A stretch of 64,000 bases of DNA, from positions 1,860,001 through 1,924,000 of the forward strand of contig JAPFFF010000018.1 of assembly GCA_039105265.1 (NCBI GenBank). The letters are read 5' to 3'. This document shows, one piece after another, positions 51,677 through 62,129 of the stretch. Under the pieces are notes generated by a model, which saw nothing but the letters and a program-made list of their open reading frames with translations, did no database searches and was not told the DNA's origin. The stretch's first letter is position 1, and each line of letters opens with the position of its first letter. The stretch is from Tritrichomonas musculus (taxonomy: Eukaryota; Parabasalia; Tritrichomonadida; Tritrichomonadidae). The translations under genes and the position numbers were made by a program.

Positions 51677-53125
51677 TTAATTTTCGTCGAAATAAATTTC
51701 TGGATAATAATACTTGAAGATATATTCTATTAAACATGCAATTGATTCATCGGGATCGATTCCTAATGTTTTCAAAACATCAATAATTTCTTCATCGATT
51801 AAACTTGAATTTATTCCTAATCGAACTATTTTCTCTAGCATTTTATTCATAATCTTAAGTATTGTCTTAATTTCATTTATGCTATTCATGCTTGAAATGA
51901 ATTGAATAGATGGAATTAAAATTTTGGAATTTATTAACTTACTGCAAAAATCAGCAGTAGAAAAATAAGCAGCCATCATTAAGCATTTTGATGCCGCTAG
52001 TTTTGATTCATAATTTCCTGTTTCAAAAATTTCCTGGAATTTCGAAAAATATTCTGGCATTAAAATCCAAGTATATTCCATTCCGCACATAAAGCAATTG
52101 CAAATTGTATTTGTTATTGAAATAAATAAATCTGAGTCTATTTTTGTTAATAAGAATTGGCTGATAAATAATTGCTGGGGAACTTTCTTGAATAACTGAA
52201 GTTTTATTGCTTCATCAGTTTGAGAAAATATTACTTTTAATAACGTAATTATTAAAAATATATTTTCATGAGAGCCTAAATTTCTATCATTTATAATACT
52301 ATCAAGGAATCCAGTTTTTAAAATAATTTCGTTTCCTTCATCTTTCATATAATAAACAATTATTGTTGCTGAATCTAATGTTCTATGAAAGAATTCGTCG
52401 TAATTATAATTAGCTTTTAACGATGAAATAAATGCTTCTAAAATTTTTTTGGGGGCTTCCTTTGGGAAAGGATCAATTTCTTTATCTGCTATATGAGAAA
52501 CGAAATTTTGGAATATTAAACCAATTATGTTAACAAATTTCTGCAAACCTTCATCTTGAGGAAGACTTGGAAGAGATAAAAATACTTTGAACGAATCAAC
52601 TAACTCATCAATAACTTTTTTATCAATGAATGCAGCTAAACCTTTAGGTGTTTTTAGACTAAAATTTAATATTTGATATCCAAGATTTTTAATTTTTGGA
52701 TTTGGACTATGTGAAATCCAGATGAAAAAGTCCATTCCACTTGAATCAACAAATTCTTCGATTGAATCATTAGAAATATCCATTAGCTTAGCTATTATAA
52801 CAATAGAATGATATTGTAATTCTTGTTTGTCTCCATTTGATGCAATTTTCTTAAGCAAATCACAGAAATCAGTTTCACGGAATAACGATTTAGGTATTTT
52901 TTTGTATAAAGTATTTATACTTTTTTCCCAAAAATCAAAATTTTTAAGCAGATTACAATCATCATTTTTTTCATAATATTCTTTTGCGTCTAAAATAGAA
53001 CTTCTAAGATGATCATAAATAAAAAATACTTCCGGGCTTTTTTCAACTGGCGGATCAGATACTTCATCTTCACTTGATGAAAAATGATTTGGAATATTGT
53101 CTGTTTTATAAATTAAAGAACTCAT
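51677..53125 (-). CDS. Armadillo/HEAT-like helical repeat protein
   Basis: The protein has 482 residues from the ATG at 53125. The first 25 residues are polar (SSSEDEVSDPPVEKSPEVFF). The remainder is a regular succession of amphipathic helices, for example LLKKIASNGDKQELQYHSIV and KNLGYQILNFSLKTPKGLAA, with no enzyme motif, membrane span or signal peptide. The texture matches armadillo-type folds such as those of Hsp70 nucleotide-exchange factors (HSPBP1/Fes1), proteasome chaperones or phosphatase regulators. None of these can be chosen by eye. The frame is intact with ordinary composition. Confidence 0.65.
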   Translation of the reverse strand: MSSLIYKTDNIPNHFSSSEDEVSDPPVEKSPEVFFIYDHLRSSILDAKEYYEKNDDCNLLKNFDFWEKSINTLYKKIPKSLFRETDFCDLLKKIASNGDKQELQYHSIVIIAKLMDISNDSIEEFVDSSGMDFFIWISHSPNPKIKNLGYQILNFSLKTPKGLAAFIDKKVIDELVDSFKVFLSLPSLPQDEGLQKFVNIIGLIFQNFVSHIADKEIDPFPKEAPKKILEAFISSLKANYNYDEFFHRTLDSATIIVYYMKDEGNEIILKTGFLDSIINDRNLGSHENIFLIITLLKVIFSQTDEAIKLQLFKKVPQQLFISQFLLTKIDSDLFISITNTICNCFMCGMEYTWILMPEYFSKFQEIFETGNYESKLAASKCLMMAAYFSTADFCSKLINSKILIPSIQFISSMNSINEIKTILKIMNKMLEKIVRLGINSSLIDEEIIDVLKTLGIDPDESIACLIEYIFKYYYPEIYFDEN

Positions 53126-53652
53126 TTTATAAAATGAATTTCACAAAAAAGATTGTTTATAAAATTATATGTCTGAGCAATTATCTTATTAAAAATTTGA
53201 ATTATTATTAAAATTTTAAAATACATCTACATTGATATAATCATGAGCTAATCACAATCCGCCATATTATTTATTTGTCATTAATTCAATGATCTTTACC
53301 AAGTGCTTTTTTAAATATGCTTTCAGATGTTTTTCGCTATTTCATATATAAATTTTACCAATTTGTAACTCTTTAAAGTTAGAAAAGCTCATATACTTGA
53401 AGTTTTCCATTACTTGTTTTGGACTACATTTATATAAAAACTATATAACCACTGAATAAATTTCATTAATGATTATTATATAATTAATAATAACTCTTTA
53501 AAGTTAGAAAAGATCTTTCTAAAGATTATTCAGTATTTACTTTGGAAAGCAATTCATAAAGTAAAGTCAGTTCTGAGTTTATTGGCAATATATAGAATAT
53601 AGAAAAAGTTGAGATAACGGGGTGGGGGTGAAAATAAATCCGTTATAAATCA
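53126..53652. other. divergent intergenic region
   Basis: AT-rich spacer between divergent starts. It holds two copies of AACTCTTTAAAGTTAGAAAAG (about 53369 and 53493), a short direct repeat, and ends in CGTTATAAATCAATG, whose ATG is the start codon of the next gene. Confidence 0.6.
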
Positions 53653-54327
53653 ATGTATACTGGCGCATATTCCCCTCGTACATCTGTAAGACCAACTATC
53701 TCTCCTAAAATTAAAACGCAACAACGTTCAATTCTTACTCCTCGGCTTCCTACCGATATTCACAGAGCTACGGAAAATGTTACAAAAAAAAAAAGGTCAA
53801 ACCAGCAAGAGTCCACGACTACTGTATCCAATAGATTACATCTAGAAAGTACGACGCGTAGATACCTTGCACCAGATCCAGCTATGGAGCATTTTATATG
53901 GTCAAAGCAAAATATTACGCCAAAGCAAAGAGAAACAATGGTTGAATCAGTTGATATTTTTCTTGATGAACTAAAGGAAACAGCAAGGTCAAATGATTAT
54001 CCCGAAGTATTGCCTCGGATCATGATTTCAGGTGAAATACCTCCTAACATGTCAACGCCAGCAATAAGAAATCGAGCTCAGCAGGGCCCAAAAAAAGTAC
54101 TGGAAGCATTTAATGAAGCAGGATATTGGAATTGTCATCAGAAACCACTCACGCCCATTCTTCCAGATTTGTTTATAACCAAACAGTTTCAAAATTTCAT
54201 TTACAGTCAACATGGACAAATGCCCGAAGTTTTAAGCCAAGCGCCTGTTCCTCCTCCTCCAGATCCAAATCGAAATCGAAGGCCAAAAAGGCCAACAGCT
54301 TTATTTGTGGATAAGTCAAGCGAATAA
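53653..54327 (+). CDS. Pro/Arg-rich protein, unknown function
   Basis: The protein has 224 residues from the ATG at 53653. The N-terminal 80 residues are basic and rich in Pro, Thr, Ser and Arg. A helical middle (KQRETMVESVDIFLDELKET, about 97-116) follows. The C-terminus has a proline run (PVPPPPDPN) and a basic stretch (RNRRPKRPT). There is no signal peptide or membrane span. The composition would suit a microtubule- or axoneme-associated protein, but that is speculation and no family was recognised. The start is supported by the motif overlapping it. Confidence 0.6.
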   Translation: MYTGAYSPRTSVRPTISPKIKTQQRSILTPRLPTDIHRATENVTKKKRSNQQESTTTVSNRLHLESTTRRYLAPDPAMEHFIWSKQNITPKQRETMVESVDIFLDELKETARSNDYPEVLPRIMISGEIPPNMSTPAIRNRAQQGPKKVLEAFNEAGYWNCHQKPLTPILPDLFITKQFQNFIYSQHGQMPEVLSQAPVPPPPDPNRNRRPKRPTALFVDKSSE

Positions 54328-54619
54328 GAGTATCTTCCATTATTTTTATTTTGTATTTTATATTTGTGTTTTTTATTTATTTATTTATTTGTATAAATTA
54401 TACTTGAACAAATTTATCTTATGTTCTTTTTGTTGTGGACTTTTTTTATCATTAATGCTCTTTGTTGCTTTTAGTTTTTCAACAAAGATTTATTTGTCTG
54501 TTTTACAGAAGCAAAACGATTTGGTTAAGATTTTATTATATTGAATAAAGCCTTCAATTTTTAATTACAAAATTTTGATTTAAACATCAAATACTTCATT
54601 CATTTTCGTCTTTGTGTTA

Positions 54620-55870
54620 ATGTTATATCCAAAAGAGTACTTTTCAATTGTGTCTATTTATGCAATTCTTATTTTTTTACCTTATTACATTAACATAGAC
54701 ATATCAATTGTTTTTCACACTCTTTATTCTAGTCCAGCAGGATCTGTTCTATTATATGGCAATGATTTCCCGCCATTAAAAATATTTTGCTATGATTTAC
54801 CAGAAAAATATCATCCTGATAATCAATTCCTAAGAAATTATATGTATTCTCCAGATAGCGTTGAATTCAAATATTATATAGAAGTTGAGGTGCATAAAGA
54901 ACTTCTTTTATCACCATTAATAACAAGCAATCCGGAAGAAGCTGATTTCTTTTATATTCCAGTTTATCTTTTTGCAATGTATGCTAACCAAAACTTTACA
55001 AAACTAAACTTCAAAGATATAATATCTGAACTTCGTCGTGCTGGACCATGGTTTGATCGAAAAAATGGATCTGACCATATAATAACATCTGGGTTTGATT
55101 TTCAATGGTATGGACATCAATTCTTATCAGATTTTTTGCAAACAAAGATAATTTATTGCGCGTTATATCCTATATTTCGAAACTCATGGATGGACTTTGA
55201 GTACAAGCGATTTATTGTAGTTCCTCATATCTCATATTTTCCAAAATATCCATTTGACAAAGTTGATTGGAATCGTAAACGAAAGAACAAAGCTTTTCTA
55301 GCTCAAACGTTTCAATCTGTTAGTAAAGCCAATAAATTAAGAATGAAAGTTGCAAATGCAATAAAACAGATAAAAAATCATGATCTCATTATTTTTACTA
55401 GAAATAAAAGTGATGTTATTAAAAATATCAAAACTTTGCCCGAACATTATATGGACTCAGACTTTTGCATTTGCCCAAAAGGTGACAATCCGATTGCTAA
55501 AAGAAATTTTGATGGTCCTCACTTTGGATGCATTCCAGTTTATATTTCCGATGGAATTGTTCTACCTTTTTATGGCAATATGCTTGACTATTCAAAATTT
55601 TCAATTCAAATTCCAGAAAAAGATGTGAAGCTAATTCCTCAAATTCTTGAGAGCTATACAGATGATGAAATCCTTCAAATGAGAAAGGAATTGAAGAAAT
55701 GCGCTAAAATGTATCTTTTTAGATTGGGTGAACCGCCCAGAGTTGGCGAAGGATTTTGGGCGATTTCGTGGATGTGGTATACTCGATATGCATATTCTAT
55801 TCAGTTTGATATTAGATATAATCTAATACACACTGTGAGACACAATTCATCATCAAATCATAATAACTAA
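54620..55870 (+). CDS. Exostosin-family (GT47) glycosyltransferase, type II membrane protein
   Basis: The start is set at the ATG at 54620 (a GTG two codons earlier is ignored), giving 416 residues. An N-terminal signal anchor (VSIYAILIFLPYYINI) is followed by the luminal exostosin domain: LKIFCYDLPEKYHPD, TSNPEEADFFYIPVYLF, SDHIITSGFDFQW, then FIVVPHISYFPKYP. The most conserved block is DFCICPKGDNPIAKRNFDGP with FGCIPVYISDGIVLPF, the proposed nucleotide-sugar site of GT47. The enzyme would act in the Golgi on glycoconjugates of the surface coat; the sugar transferred cannot be told from sequence. Frame and length are normal for the family. Confidence 0.85.
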   Translation: MLYPKEYFSIVSIYAILIFLPYYINIDISIVFHTLYSSPAGSVLLYGNDFPPLKIFCYDLPEKYHPDNQFLRNYMYSPDSVEFKYYIEVEVHKELLLSPLITSNPEEADFFYIPVYLFAMYANQNFTKLNFKDIISELRRAGPWFDRKNGSDHIITSGFDFQWYGHQFLSDFLQTKIIYCALYPIFRNSWMDFEYKRFIVVPHISYFPKYPFDKVDWNRKRKNKAFLAQTFQSVSKANKLRMKVANAIKQIKNHDLIIFTRNKSDVIKNIKTLPEHYMDSDFCICPKGDNPIAKRNFDGPHFGCIPVYISDGIVLPFYGNMLDYSKFSIQIPEKDVKLIPQILESYTDDEILQMRKELKKCAKMYLFRLGEPPRVGEGFWAISWMWYTRYAYSIQFDIRYNLIHTVRHNSSSNHNN

Positions 55871-56320
55871 TAATATATTTGTTTGTAAAAATAAAAATAT
55901 TAGATTATTATTTTCTTATTGAAATCATAAAACTTCTAACTTCTAATTTTTAAAAGTTAAAAAAAAAAAATACATAATATGCATAACACATTGAATGACA
56001 AATTTAAAAAAAAATAACGAAAAATCGCATCAATCAAGTGTTTTTGAATCAATTAAAATCCAAATTTAATTGACTTTTATAGGAATGTTAATTTATATAT
56101 TATAGGATATAAAACAGTTAATAATCAAAATATGCAAACTTATTCCAATTGAAGATTGAAAACAAGGATTTACTCACAGAAGTAAAATTTCAAAAAAAAA
56201 TAAAATTAATTTTGATCTCAGTCATATTATTATAAGAAACAAATAGAGTATACGAGCAAATTGAATAATACAACCATAATTTTATTTAATGATTAAATAG
56301 TAAATAAATAAATAAAAAAA
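55871..56320. other. intergenic between convergent genes
   Basis: AT-rich spacer with nothing recognised. Confidence 0.5.
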
Positions 56321-57961
56321 TTAGTCAGTTACTACCTTATTAGCAAAGGCTTCAGCCAAGAAAACAACTATAACAGAAATATTATCAAGAGAATTCTTTT
56401 CAAAAGCCTGATCTCTCAATTTTTTAGCAGCTTGGAGTGGGTCAATTTCCGGTGAAATTAAATCACAAGCTTCTTGATCTGTCATCACATCCCAAACGCC
56501 ATCGCAAGCAAGAATCATGAAGGCATCGTCTTCGTTTAATTCAACTCGCCTAATATGTGGTGTTGGATTAACGGCATCACCAAGAAAACCGTCTCCGAGA
56601 GCTCTTGATACTGCTAGCATTCCACCAACGCGTCCATCACGGACAAATCCACCTTTTGATTGAATATAAGCGGTTTCTTCAGGTAAATCTGGTTTATGAT
56701 CGACTGTTAAGCGAATCGCTTTTCCATCCCTACAAAGTACACAACGACTATCACCGACATTGGCTACTGTTAATGTTGTTCCATCAATAACAGCTACAAC
56801 TGCAGTAGTTCCAACGTAAACGCACCATGGCTTCATATCCATTTGAAGAGTTCGAAAAGCTGCAGTATAAGCGTCATCAAAACGAGGCGTTGATTTAAGT
56901 CGATCATGAATATTCTTTGGTAAATTTTGAGATGCAAATTCGGCAGCTTCACGACCGCCATGGCCATCAAATAATCCGAATAAAATAGAATTCTTTTCAG
57001 GTGTATCACTGAGTAATATAGAAACATCTTCCATATTAGGACGACGTCCAGTCATTTCTGCGTGTCCGCTTCTAAACATTTCATTTTTAACAACAGATTC
57101 TTGATTTTCACATTGCTTTGCCCTTTGTTCAGCTTCTTCAAGATGTCTAAAGAGTTCAGTGCCTTTCATTTTTTCTTTTTGTCCTGCTCTTCCCATTATC
57201 ATCTCACGACCTTTTACTGATTTGAACGATTCTATCTTTGCGCGGAATTGTCGTTGAAATGGAGACCTTGAAATAGAATCGACAATTTCATTGATAAACA
57301 TATTCTTGTTGCAATTCCTCTTTGCTATTTCGTCAAGAGAGTCGTTCAATGAAACGTTGTTGAGATAAAAGTTTGTTGATAATGCCTTTGATATCTGTTC
57401 TTGATGTTCCTTGGTAAATTTAACTGGTGCAAGGCATAGAGATCGAAACTTTCTTGAATTTTTAATTATACACAAAATCGCAAGGAAGGAATTATCTTGA
57501 ATACGGCATCCTTCTAACTGAAGAGTATTTAACGATGGATGATTAATAGCGGCTTCAATAATGTATGATGATTTTTCTCCAAAATCGTTTTCACCACAAT
57601 CAAATTGCTGTAATGATTTTACTGAACGTAAAAATGATGCGATCGATAATGCATGCCCTGATTTTAGAGAGCATTTTCGAAGTGAAAGTTTAGTAAGAGA
57701 GAGTGGAAATCCGAGTTTAAATATGAAGTGATCAACAAAAACAGGGCCAACTCCACTTCCAGTAATTACAACTCCAAATTCTTCCTCTCGTTCTGGCGCA
57801 CGTTTCAAATTGTCGTAAATAACACGGCATAAAGTTCGACACTGTTTTGTTTTTTGAACTGAATCAGGAAGGCTTGAACAAACTTGTAAAATTGATTCAA
57901 AAAACGATCGCGCTCTAATATTAGGAATATTTTCTGGGGAACAAGACGAACCACCACCCAT
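56321..57961 (-). CDS. LRR-PP2C protein phosphatase, probably N-myristoylated
   Basis: The ATG at 57961 gives 546 residues and an N-terminus MGGGSS that fits the N-myristoylation consensus; the frame upstream reaches only a TTG. Residues about 85-215 show leucine-rich repeats of the ribonuclease-inhibitor type (LSLTKLSLRKCSLKSGHAL, LNTLQLEGCRIQDNSFLAIL). A charged helical linker follows. The PP2C domain occupies about 295-540 with its metal-binding signatures intact: RRPNMED, GLFDGHGG, VANVGDSRCVL, SRALGD, LACDGVWDV and DNIS. It is a Mn/Mg-dependent Ser/Thr phosphatase, probably membrane-tethered through myristate, with the LRR region selecting partners. The combination recalls PHLPP-type phosphatases in plan, but without PH domain or long LRR array. 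Confidence 0.88.
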   Translation of the reverse strand: MGGGSSCSPENIPNIRARSFFESILQVCSSLPDSVQKTKQCRTLCRVIYDNLKRAPEREEEFGVVITGSGVGPVFVDHFIFKLGFPLSLTKLSLRKCSLKSGHALSIASFLRSVKSLQQFDCGENDFGEKSSYIIEAAINHPSLNTLQLEGCRIQDNSFLAILCIIKNSRKFRSLCLAPVKFTKEHQEQISKALSTNFYLNNVSLNDSLDEIAKRNCNKNMFINEIVDSISRSPFQRQFRAKIESFKSVKGREMIMGRAGQKEKMKGTELFRHLEEAEQRAKQCENQESVVKNEMFRSGHAEMTGRRPNMEDVSILLSDTPEKNSILFGLFDGHGGREAAEFASQNLPKNIHDRLKSTPRFDDAYTAAFRTLQMDMKPWCVYVGTTAVVAVIDGTTLTVANVGDSRCVLCRDGKAIRLTVDHKPDLPEETAYIQSKGGFVRDGRVGGMLAVSRALGDGFLGDAVNPTPHIRRVELNEDDAFMILACDGVWDVMTDQEACDLISPEIDPLQAAKKLRDQAFEKNSLDNISVIVVFLAEAFANKVVTD

Positions 57962-58776
57962 GAATAAGGAAATAGAAAAAAATTGGGATAAAGTTAAGAA
58001 AAACGACCGTTTATTTATAATCAACACAATTTCTATTCATGATCGTTTTTTTAAATTTGATATGGATTTAATTAAAATAACTCTCTTCATTTATTTTTCA
58101 TTAAATATGTAAAATATGAGATTGACAATTATGGAATATGTGACCAAATATGCATACAAAATAAATGGATGCAAATCAAATCTGATTGAAAATCACATTT
58201 CTTATTAATAGAATTACTATTATTATCAGGTTAAAATATGATTATATAAATTCATTTAATAATCAGATAAAATTTTGTTATCTCAAAAAAAATAAATTAT
58301 CTGATTTTTATTTGTTTTTTATAAGTGCTATAGACATTTTCTTTATTTCGCTCTGGTATGTTAGCAAAATGGGTTTATCATTTTGAATTAATGTTTGTTT
58401 ATTTGTTGTGAAAACTAATTTTCTTTTATTATTAGAAAAATTTTGAATCATAATTTTTATATAAATGTGAAATGAAGGCAAAAATGATTTTTCTTCAAGT
58501 TCAAGTGTTTCATACTTAATTAAAAACATTATATTAGATTTATTGGAACGTTTTGATTGTATTTTCGTTAAAAATCTTTTGATTTTCATTATTTTATGAG
58601 CATTTTCTAATCTAAACTTGAATCAAAAACGATAAGACACTTCTGGTCAAAATTGAATTAAATTTCACCATGAGTCAATTTCACTTTGAATGAAATAAAA
58701 ATTTTAATTGGATTTATTTTTTTTTTGAGAAGCCAAAACCGCTCAAAAAGGTAAATTTCTACAATTCAAATTCAAA
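57962..58776. other. intergenic with one doubtful small frame
   Basis: AT-rich spacer. A 93-codon minus-strand frame at 58308-58589 (Lys/Ile-rich, from an ATG) cannot be excluded as a gene but has no recognisable feature. ATAAATAAACGGTCG (minus strand, about 58001-58015) lies close to the phosphatase start. Confidence 0.5.
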
Positions 58777-59946
58777 ATGAAGAAAGGAAACATCAAGATG
58801 CACACAAAGAATCGCAAAAATCAAAATCAATCAAATAAGTCGCAGCTTTCTCAAAACTTAAATACCATCAAGAGCCTCCATAAAAATGAGAATTCTAATT
58901 TTACTAAAATTCAATCTGATTCAACTGTAATCAACACAATAATCTACTATATAGTTTTCCTTTTATTAGCATCGTCCTTCCTTGTCTTTATCGATAAATT
59001 TCAATTTCGCCAACAAAAATATTTTTTTGAAATAAAAGATGATACTCCTTTTGCGTTTTTGATTGAAAATATTGGAAATGAATATTTCTCACCAAAATTT
59101 TCAAAGATATTTTATATTTTGATAATTGACTCGCTAATATATGCTTTTTTTTCAAACCTTCATTGTGACTTGGATTTTAGTATTTTCTACATTTTAATTA
59201 TTACACTTGAATCAGGTTTTACATCATATGTTCAATCTTTTCATTCTCTGTTTTTGCACTCTTTTTTAATTTTCTTTGAATTATACTTATATTGCGTTTT
59301 CTTACACACAAGAGCTTATAAACTTAAATGGTATTTATTATGTACACTAATCGCATTTTTAACAACACTTGATTTTTGCCTTCGTGTTGAAGCAATATCA
59401 TTTGCTTTCTCTTTCATTTCAATTATTATTATTTCAATTCATAAAACAAATTTGTTAACTTCACCTTATCGAATAATTACATGGAAAGAAATCGCTTTAA
59501 TTGTATTTTTATGCATTTCTACTGTTTTTATAGTTTTATTCACATTTTATAATACAATTGGTCTTCCAAAATTCATATGGCTACCATTATCTATTGGTGA
59601 TATCATTGATGAATATAAAATATCACAGTGGAATATAACATTGATAATTATCGAAGTTATTTCTTTATTTTTCATCAAATATGCTCAATTAAATTCGTAT
59701 AATACCTTTATGATTTGCATTTTGCTGATTTGCTTATTTTCAGTTTCAATTATTCCAGCATACTCAGGTGAAACAGCTGTGATTACAAAAGTTTTCGAAT
59801 TTAAACTTATTCTTGTTCTATTAACAGGAATCATTCTTGGAAGGCAACCACGACTTTATTTAACAATACTTATTGCTTTACTAGGAATCTTAACATCATG
59901 GATATATAGATATAATTTTATTCCTTTGGATTACCAATTCTACTAA
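58777..59946 (+). CDS. Polytopic membrane protein, unknown function
   Basis: The protein has 389 residues from the ATG at 58777. The first 50 residues are basic and polar (Asn/Lys/Gln-rich). About ten hydrophobic spans follow (for example IIYYIVFLLLASSFLVFI, YLLCTLIAFLTTLDFCL, AFSFISIIIISIH, LILVLLTGIILGRQP). It ends shortly after the last span. No transporter signature, catalytic motif or known glycosyltransferase pattern stands out. A lipid-linked or acyl-transfer enzyme, or a transporter, are possibilities only. It precedes the MFS gene by about 270 bp on the same strand. Confidence 0.65.
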   Translation: MKKGNIKMHTKNRKNQNQSNKSQLSQNLNTIKSLHKNENSNFTKIQSDSTVINTIIYYIVFLLLASSFLVFIDKFQFRQQKYFFEIKDDTPFAFLIENIGNEYFSPKFSKIFYILIIDSLIYAFFSNLHCDLDFSIFYILIITLESGFTSYVQSFHSLFLHSFLIFFELYLYCVFLHTRAYKLKWYLLCTLIAFLTTLDFCLRVEAISFAFSFISIIIISIHKTNLLTSPYRIITWKEIALIVFLCISTVFIVLFTFYNTIGLPKFIWLPLSIGDIIDEYKISQWNITLIIIEVISLFFIKYAQLNSYNTFMICILLICLFSVSIIPAYSGETAVITKVFEFKLILVLLTGIILGRQPRLYLTILIALLGILTSWIYRYNFIPLDYQFY

Positions 59947-60215
59947 GTTATTATATGTTTGATAATTGTATATAAATTCTATTAAATAATAGTAATATCA
60001 TGTTTTATTATTTTTTTCTCAGTCATATTAAATAATTTTTCTTTTGTTCATTTGTATGCACCAGTAATATTGCAGTAATACTATTTCACTAATTTGAATA
60101 AAGGAGTTAAAAATTGAATTAAAAGCATTCAATTGATTTTAAACTTTTTAAATGATTCAAAATTTTTTCAAAAGATTTGAATTAAACGATAAAGCTTGGA
60201 AATCAAAATTTCCAA

Positions 60216-61646
60216 ATGGATGATCAAAATCTTATTCAGAAAGAATGGATCCCTTTAAATAAGCGTGACCATTTATCATTTATACATATATGCGGAATTG
60301 CAGCAGGAACATTAGTCGCAAATTTATTATGGACAATCATATTCACTTTATTTGAGCCGTTATCCGAAAAAGTTGAGCTGAAGTCTTGGGTACGAACCCT
60401 TCTTTTATTTTATGGTTCTTTTGCAGGATTCATAATTAATCCTGTTCTCGGGGTATACTCAGATGCTTTAATGTTTAAATGGGGGAGACGTAGAATTTTT
60501 ATTGTTATTGGCGGAATTATTTTAGTTGGTGGACTCTTGTTGATGATGTACTGTATAGAAATAGGTCGATGGTTGTCTCCTCATCAGGAAGATGGAAAAA
60601 ATGATGCCACAAAAGGTATTTTAATTTCTGCAATTATTATTGTTTTTACGGCAGGAAATATCGTTCAAGCCCCAGCAAGAACATTATGTTCTGATGTTAC
60701 TCCGCTCAAGCAACAGATTTTAATGTCCAACATTTGCCAAGTATATGCAGGTGTTGGAGGTGTTTTAACCAATCTTGTTGGTGGTCTCAAATTATATAAA
60801 TATACGAAACTTGATCAAGAGCCTTTTATACTTGTTGTTTGTCTATCAATTTCAGCTGTTGCAATGGTTATATCAATTATCGTTACTCCAGAAGAACCAC
60901 TTCGAGAAAAGCCTCCAAGTGTTAATCCTTTTAAACAAATTTGGTGGGCTTTGAAGAAGATGCCAAAACCATTTGTTCGAGTACTATTTCCTTTTACTCT
61001 AGCTTATATTTGCAACTATCAATACGGTTTTCAATTCAGTCATTTTATGGGTCATGACATCTTCAAAGGTGAAAACACGCCAGACGCTACTGATGAACAA
61101 AAGAAGAATTATCAAGATGGTGTGTCATGGTCAATGATGTGCAACGTTGTTTACTACTTTTTCCAATTTGCTTACGGGTTCATGAATACATGGGTATGCG
61201 ACAGGATTGGTATGAAATGGGTAATGATAATCGGATTATTTTTACTTACTAGCGGTTTCTTCTCCTTCTTTTTTGTATCAAATAAATACGCGTTTTTAGG
61301 CATAACTATTCCTCTTGGTTTTGGAAACTTGGTTTATACAGCAATTGCATTTACGGTTGTTTCAATGGTAATACCAACCGAAGATCTTGGGGCAAACTTA
61401 GGAATATTAACTTGTTTTGGAGTTTTTGGACAACAAGTTTCAAACTTTGGAATAGGATCTGGTCTTGGAGCTATTTGGCCGAATGATTCGCGCAAGATGA
61501 TTGGTTTATCTTCAATTTTTGGTTTTTTGGCCTTCATATCAGCATTTTTCATGATTCAACCAGGGTTAAACGATGTAAATAACTATCATAGAATGCCGAC
61601 CAAATCAATTCAAGATAATACTCTTCCATATATAAGTACAGATTAA
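60216..61646 (+). CDS. SLC45/sucrose-transporter-like MFS permease
   Basis: The protein has 476 residues from the ATG at 60216. About 11-12 membrane spans are visible. The loop between spans 2 and 3 reads GVYSDALMFKWGRRRIFIV, matching the GRRR signature of the SLC45/plant SUT (GPH) branch of the major facilitator superfamily. A cytoplasmic loop with EEPLREKPPS separates the halves, and the second half has the partial repeat MNTWVCDRIGMKWVMIIG. Family members move disaccharides or related sugars with protons. The substrate here is unknown; uptake of host or bacterial sugars at the plasma membrane or lysosome is a reasonable inference. Confidence 0.82.
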   Translation: MDDQNLIQKEWIPLNKRDHLSFIHICGIAAGTLVANLLWTIIFTLFEPLSEKVELKSWVRTLLLFYGSFAGFIINPVLGVYSDALMFKWGRRRIFIVIGGIILVGGLLLMMYCIEIGRWLSPHQEDGKNDATKGILISAIIIVFTAGNIVQAPARTLCSDVTPLKQQILMSNICQVYAGVGGVLTNLVGGLKLYKYTKLDQEPFILVVCLSISAVAMVISIIVTPEEPLREKPPSVNPFKQIWWALKKMPKPFVRVLFPFTLAYICNYQYGFQFSHFMGHDIFKGENTPDATDEQKKNYQDGVSWSMMCNVVYYFFQFAYGFMNTWVCDRIGMKWVMIIGLFLLTSGFFSFFFVSNKYAFLGITIPLGFGNLVYTAIAFTVVSMVIPTEDLGANLGILTCFGVFGQQVSNFGIGSGLGAIWPNDSRKMIGLSSIFGFLAFISAFFMIQPGLNDVNNYHRMPTKSIQDNTLPYISTD

Positions 61647-62129
61647 GTTTCATGAATGTCCATAATATTATATTAGTATATTAACTATTTATATGTATTA
61701 ACTAAATAATTATTTTCTTTTGATCAAAAAACTTTTGTTTTTAACTTTTAATTTATGAAAACAATTGATGTTTAACAGGATTTTTTTTGTTACATAAGTG
61801 AAAACTGAGTGTTGTTGGGATTTTGAAGTTGAAGTTTTGAAATATTTTTACGATTTTACCAAAGTGAAAACTAAGTTGAAGTTTTGAAATATTTTTATTT
61901 CTACAGACCATATGAAAAGGCAGCCCTTTTACTTTTTTTATTGTCCACTTTTTGATTTGGAGGGCCATAATTAGTTTCAAGGATATTCTTTGTGGATGGC
62001 ATCTTGTAATTAGCTCCATTTATCATATGGATACCTCATGCCATCTCTTATCAAATTTTAACTAATATGTGATTAATAATTAAAATTAAATAATAAAAAT
62101 CCAAGAATCATGTATTCAAAAGAAAGTAA
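61647..62129. other. gene-free region with partial duplications
   Basis: GTTGAAGTTTTGAAATATTT plus TTA occurs at 61829-61851 and again at 61875-61897, and AAGTGAAAACT is also doubled. A minus-strand open stretch of about 41 codons near 62024-61902 (MINGANYKMPSTKNILET and following) has coding texture but stops early. The 88-codon frame over the same bases is a shadow. Confidence 0.45.

Noticed and set aside
57962..58027. 22-residue N-terminal extension of the phosphatase
   Set aside because: It begins at TTG and would hide a good myristoylation consensus; promoter-like sequence lies in this stretch.
58308..58589. 93-codon minus-strand gene
   Set aside because: AT-driven composition (Lys, Ile, Asn) with no motif; kept only as a doubtful frame in the intergenic note.
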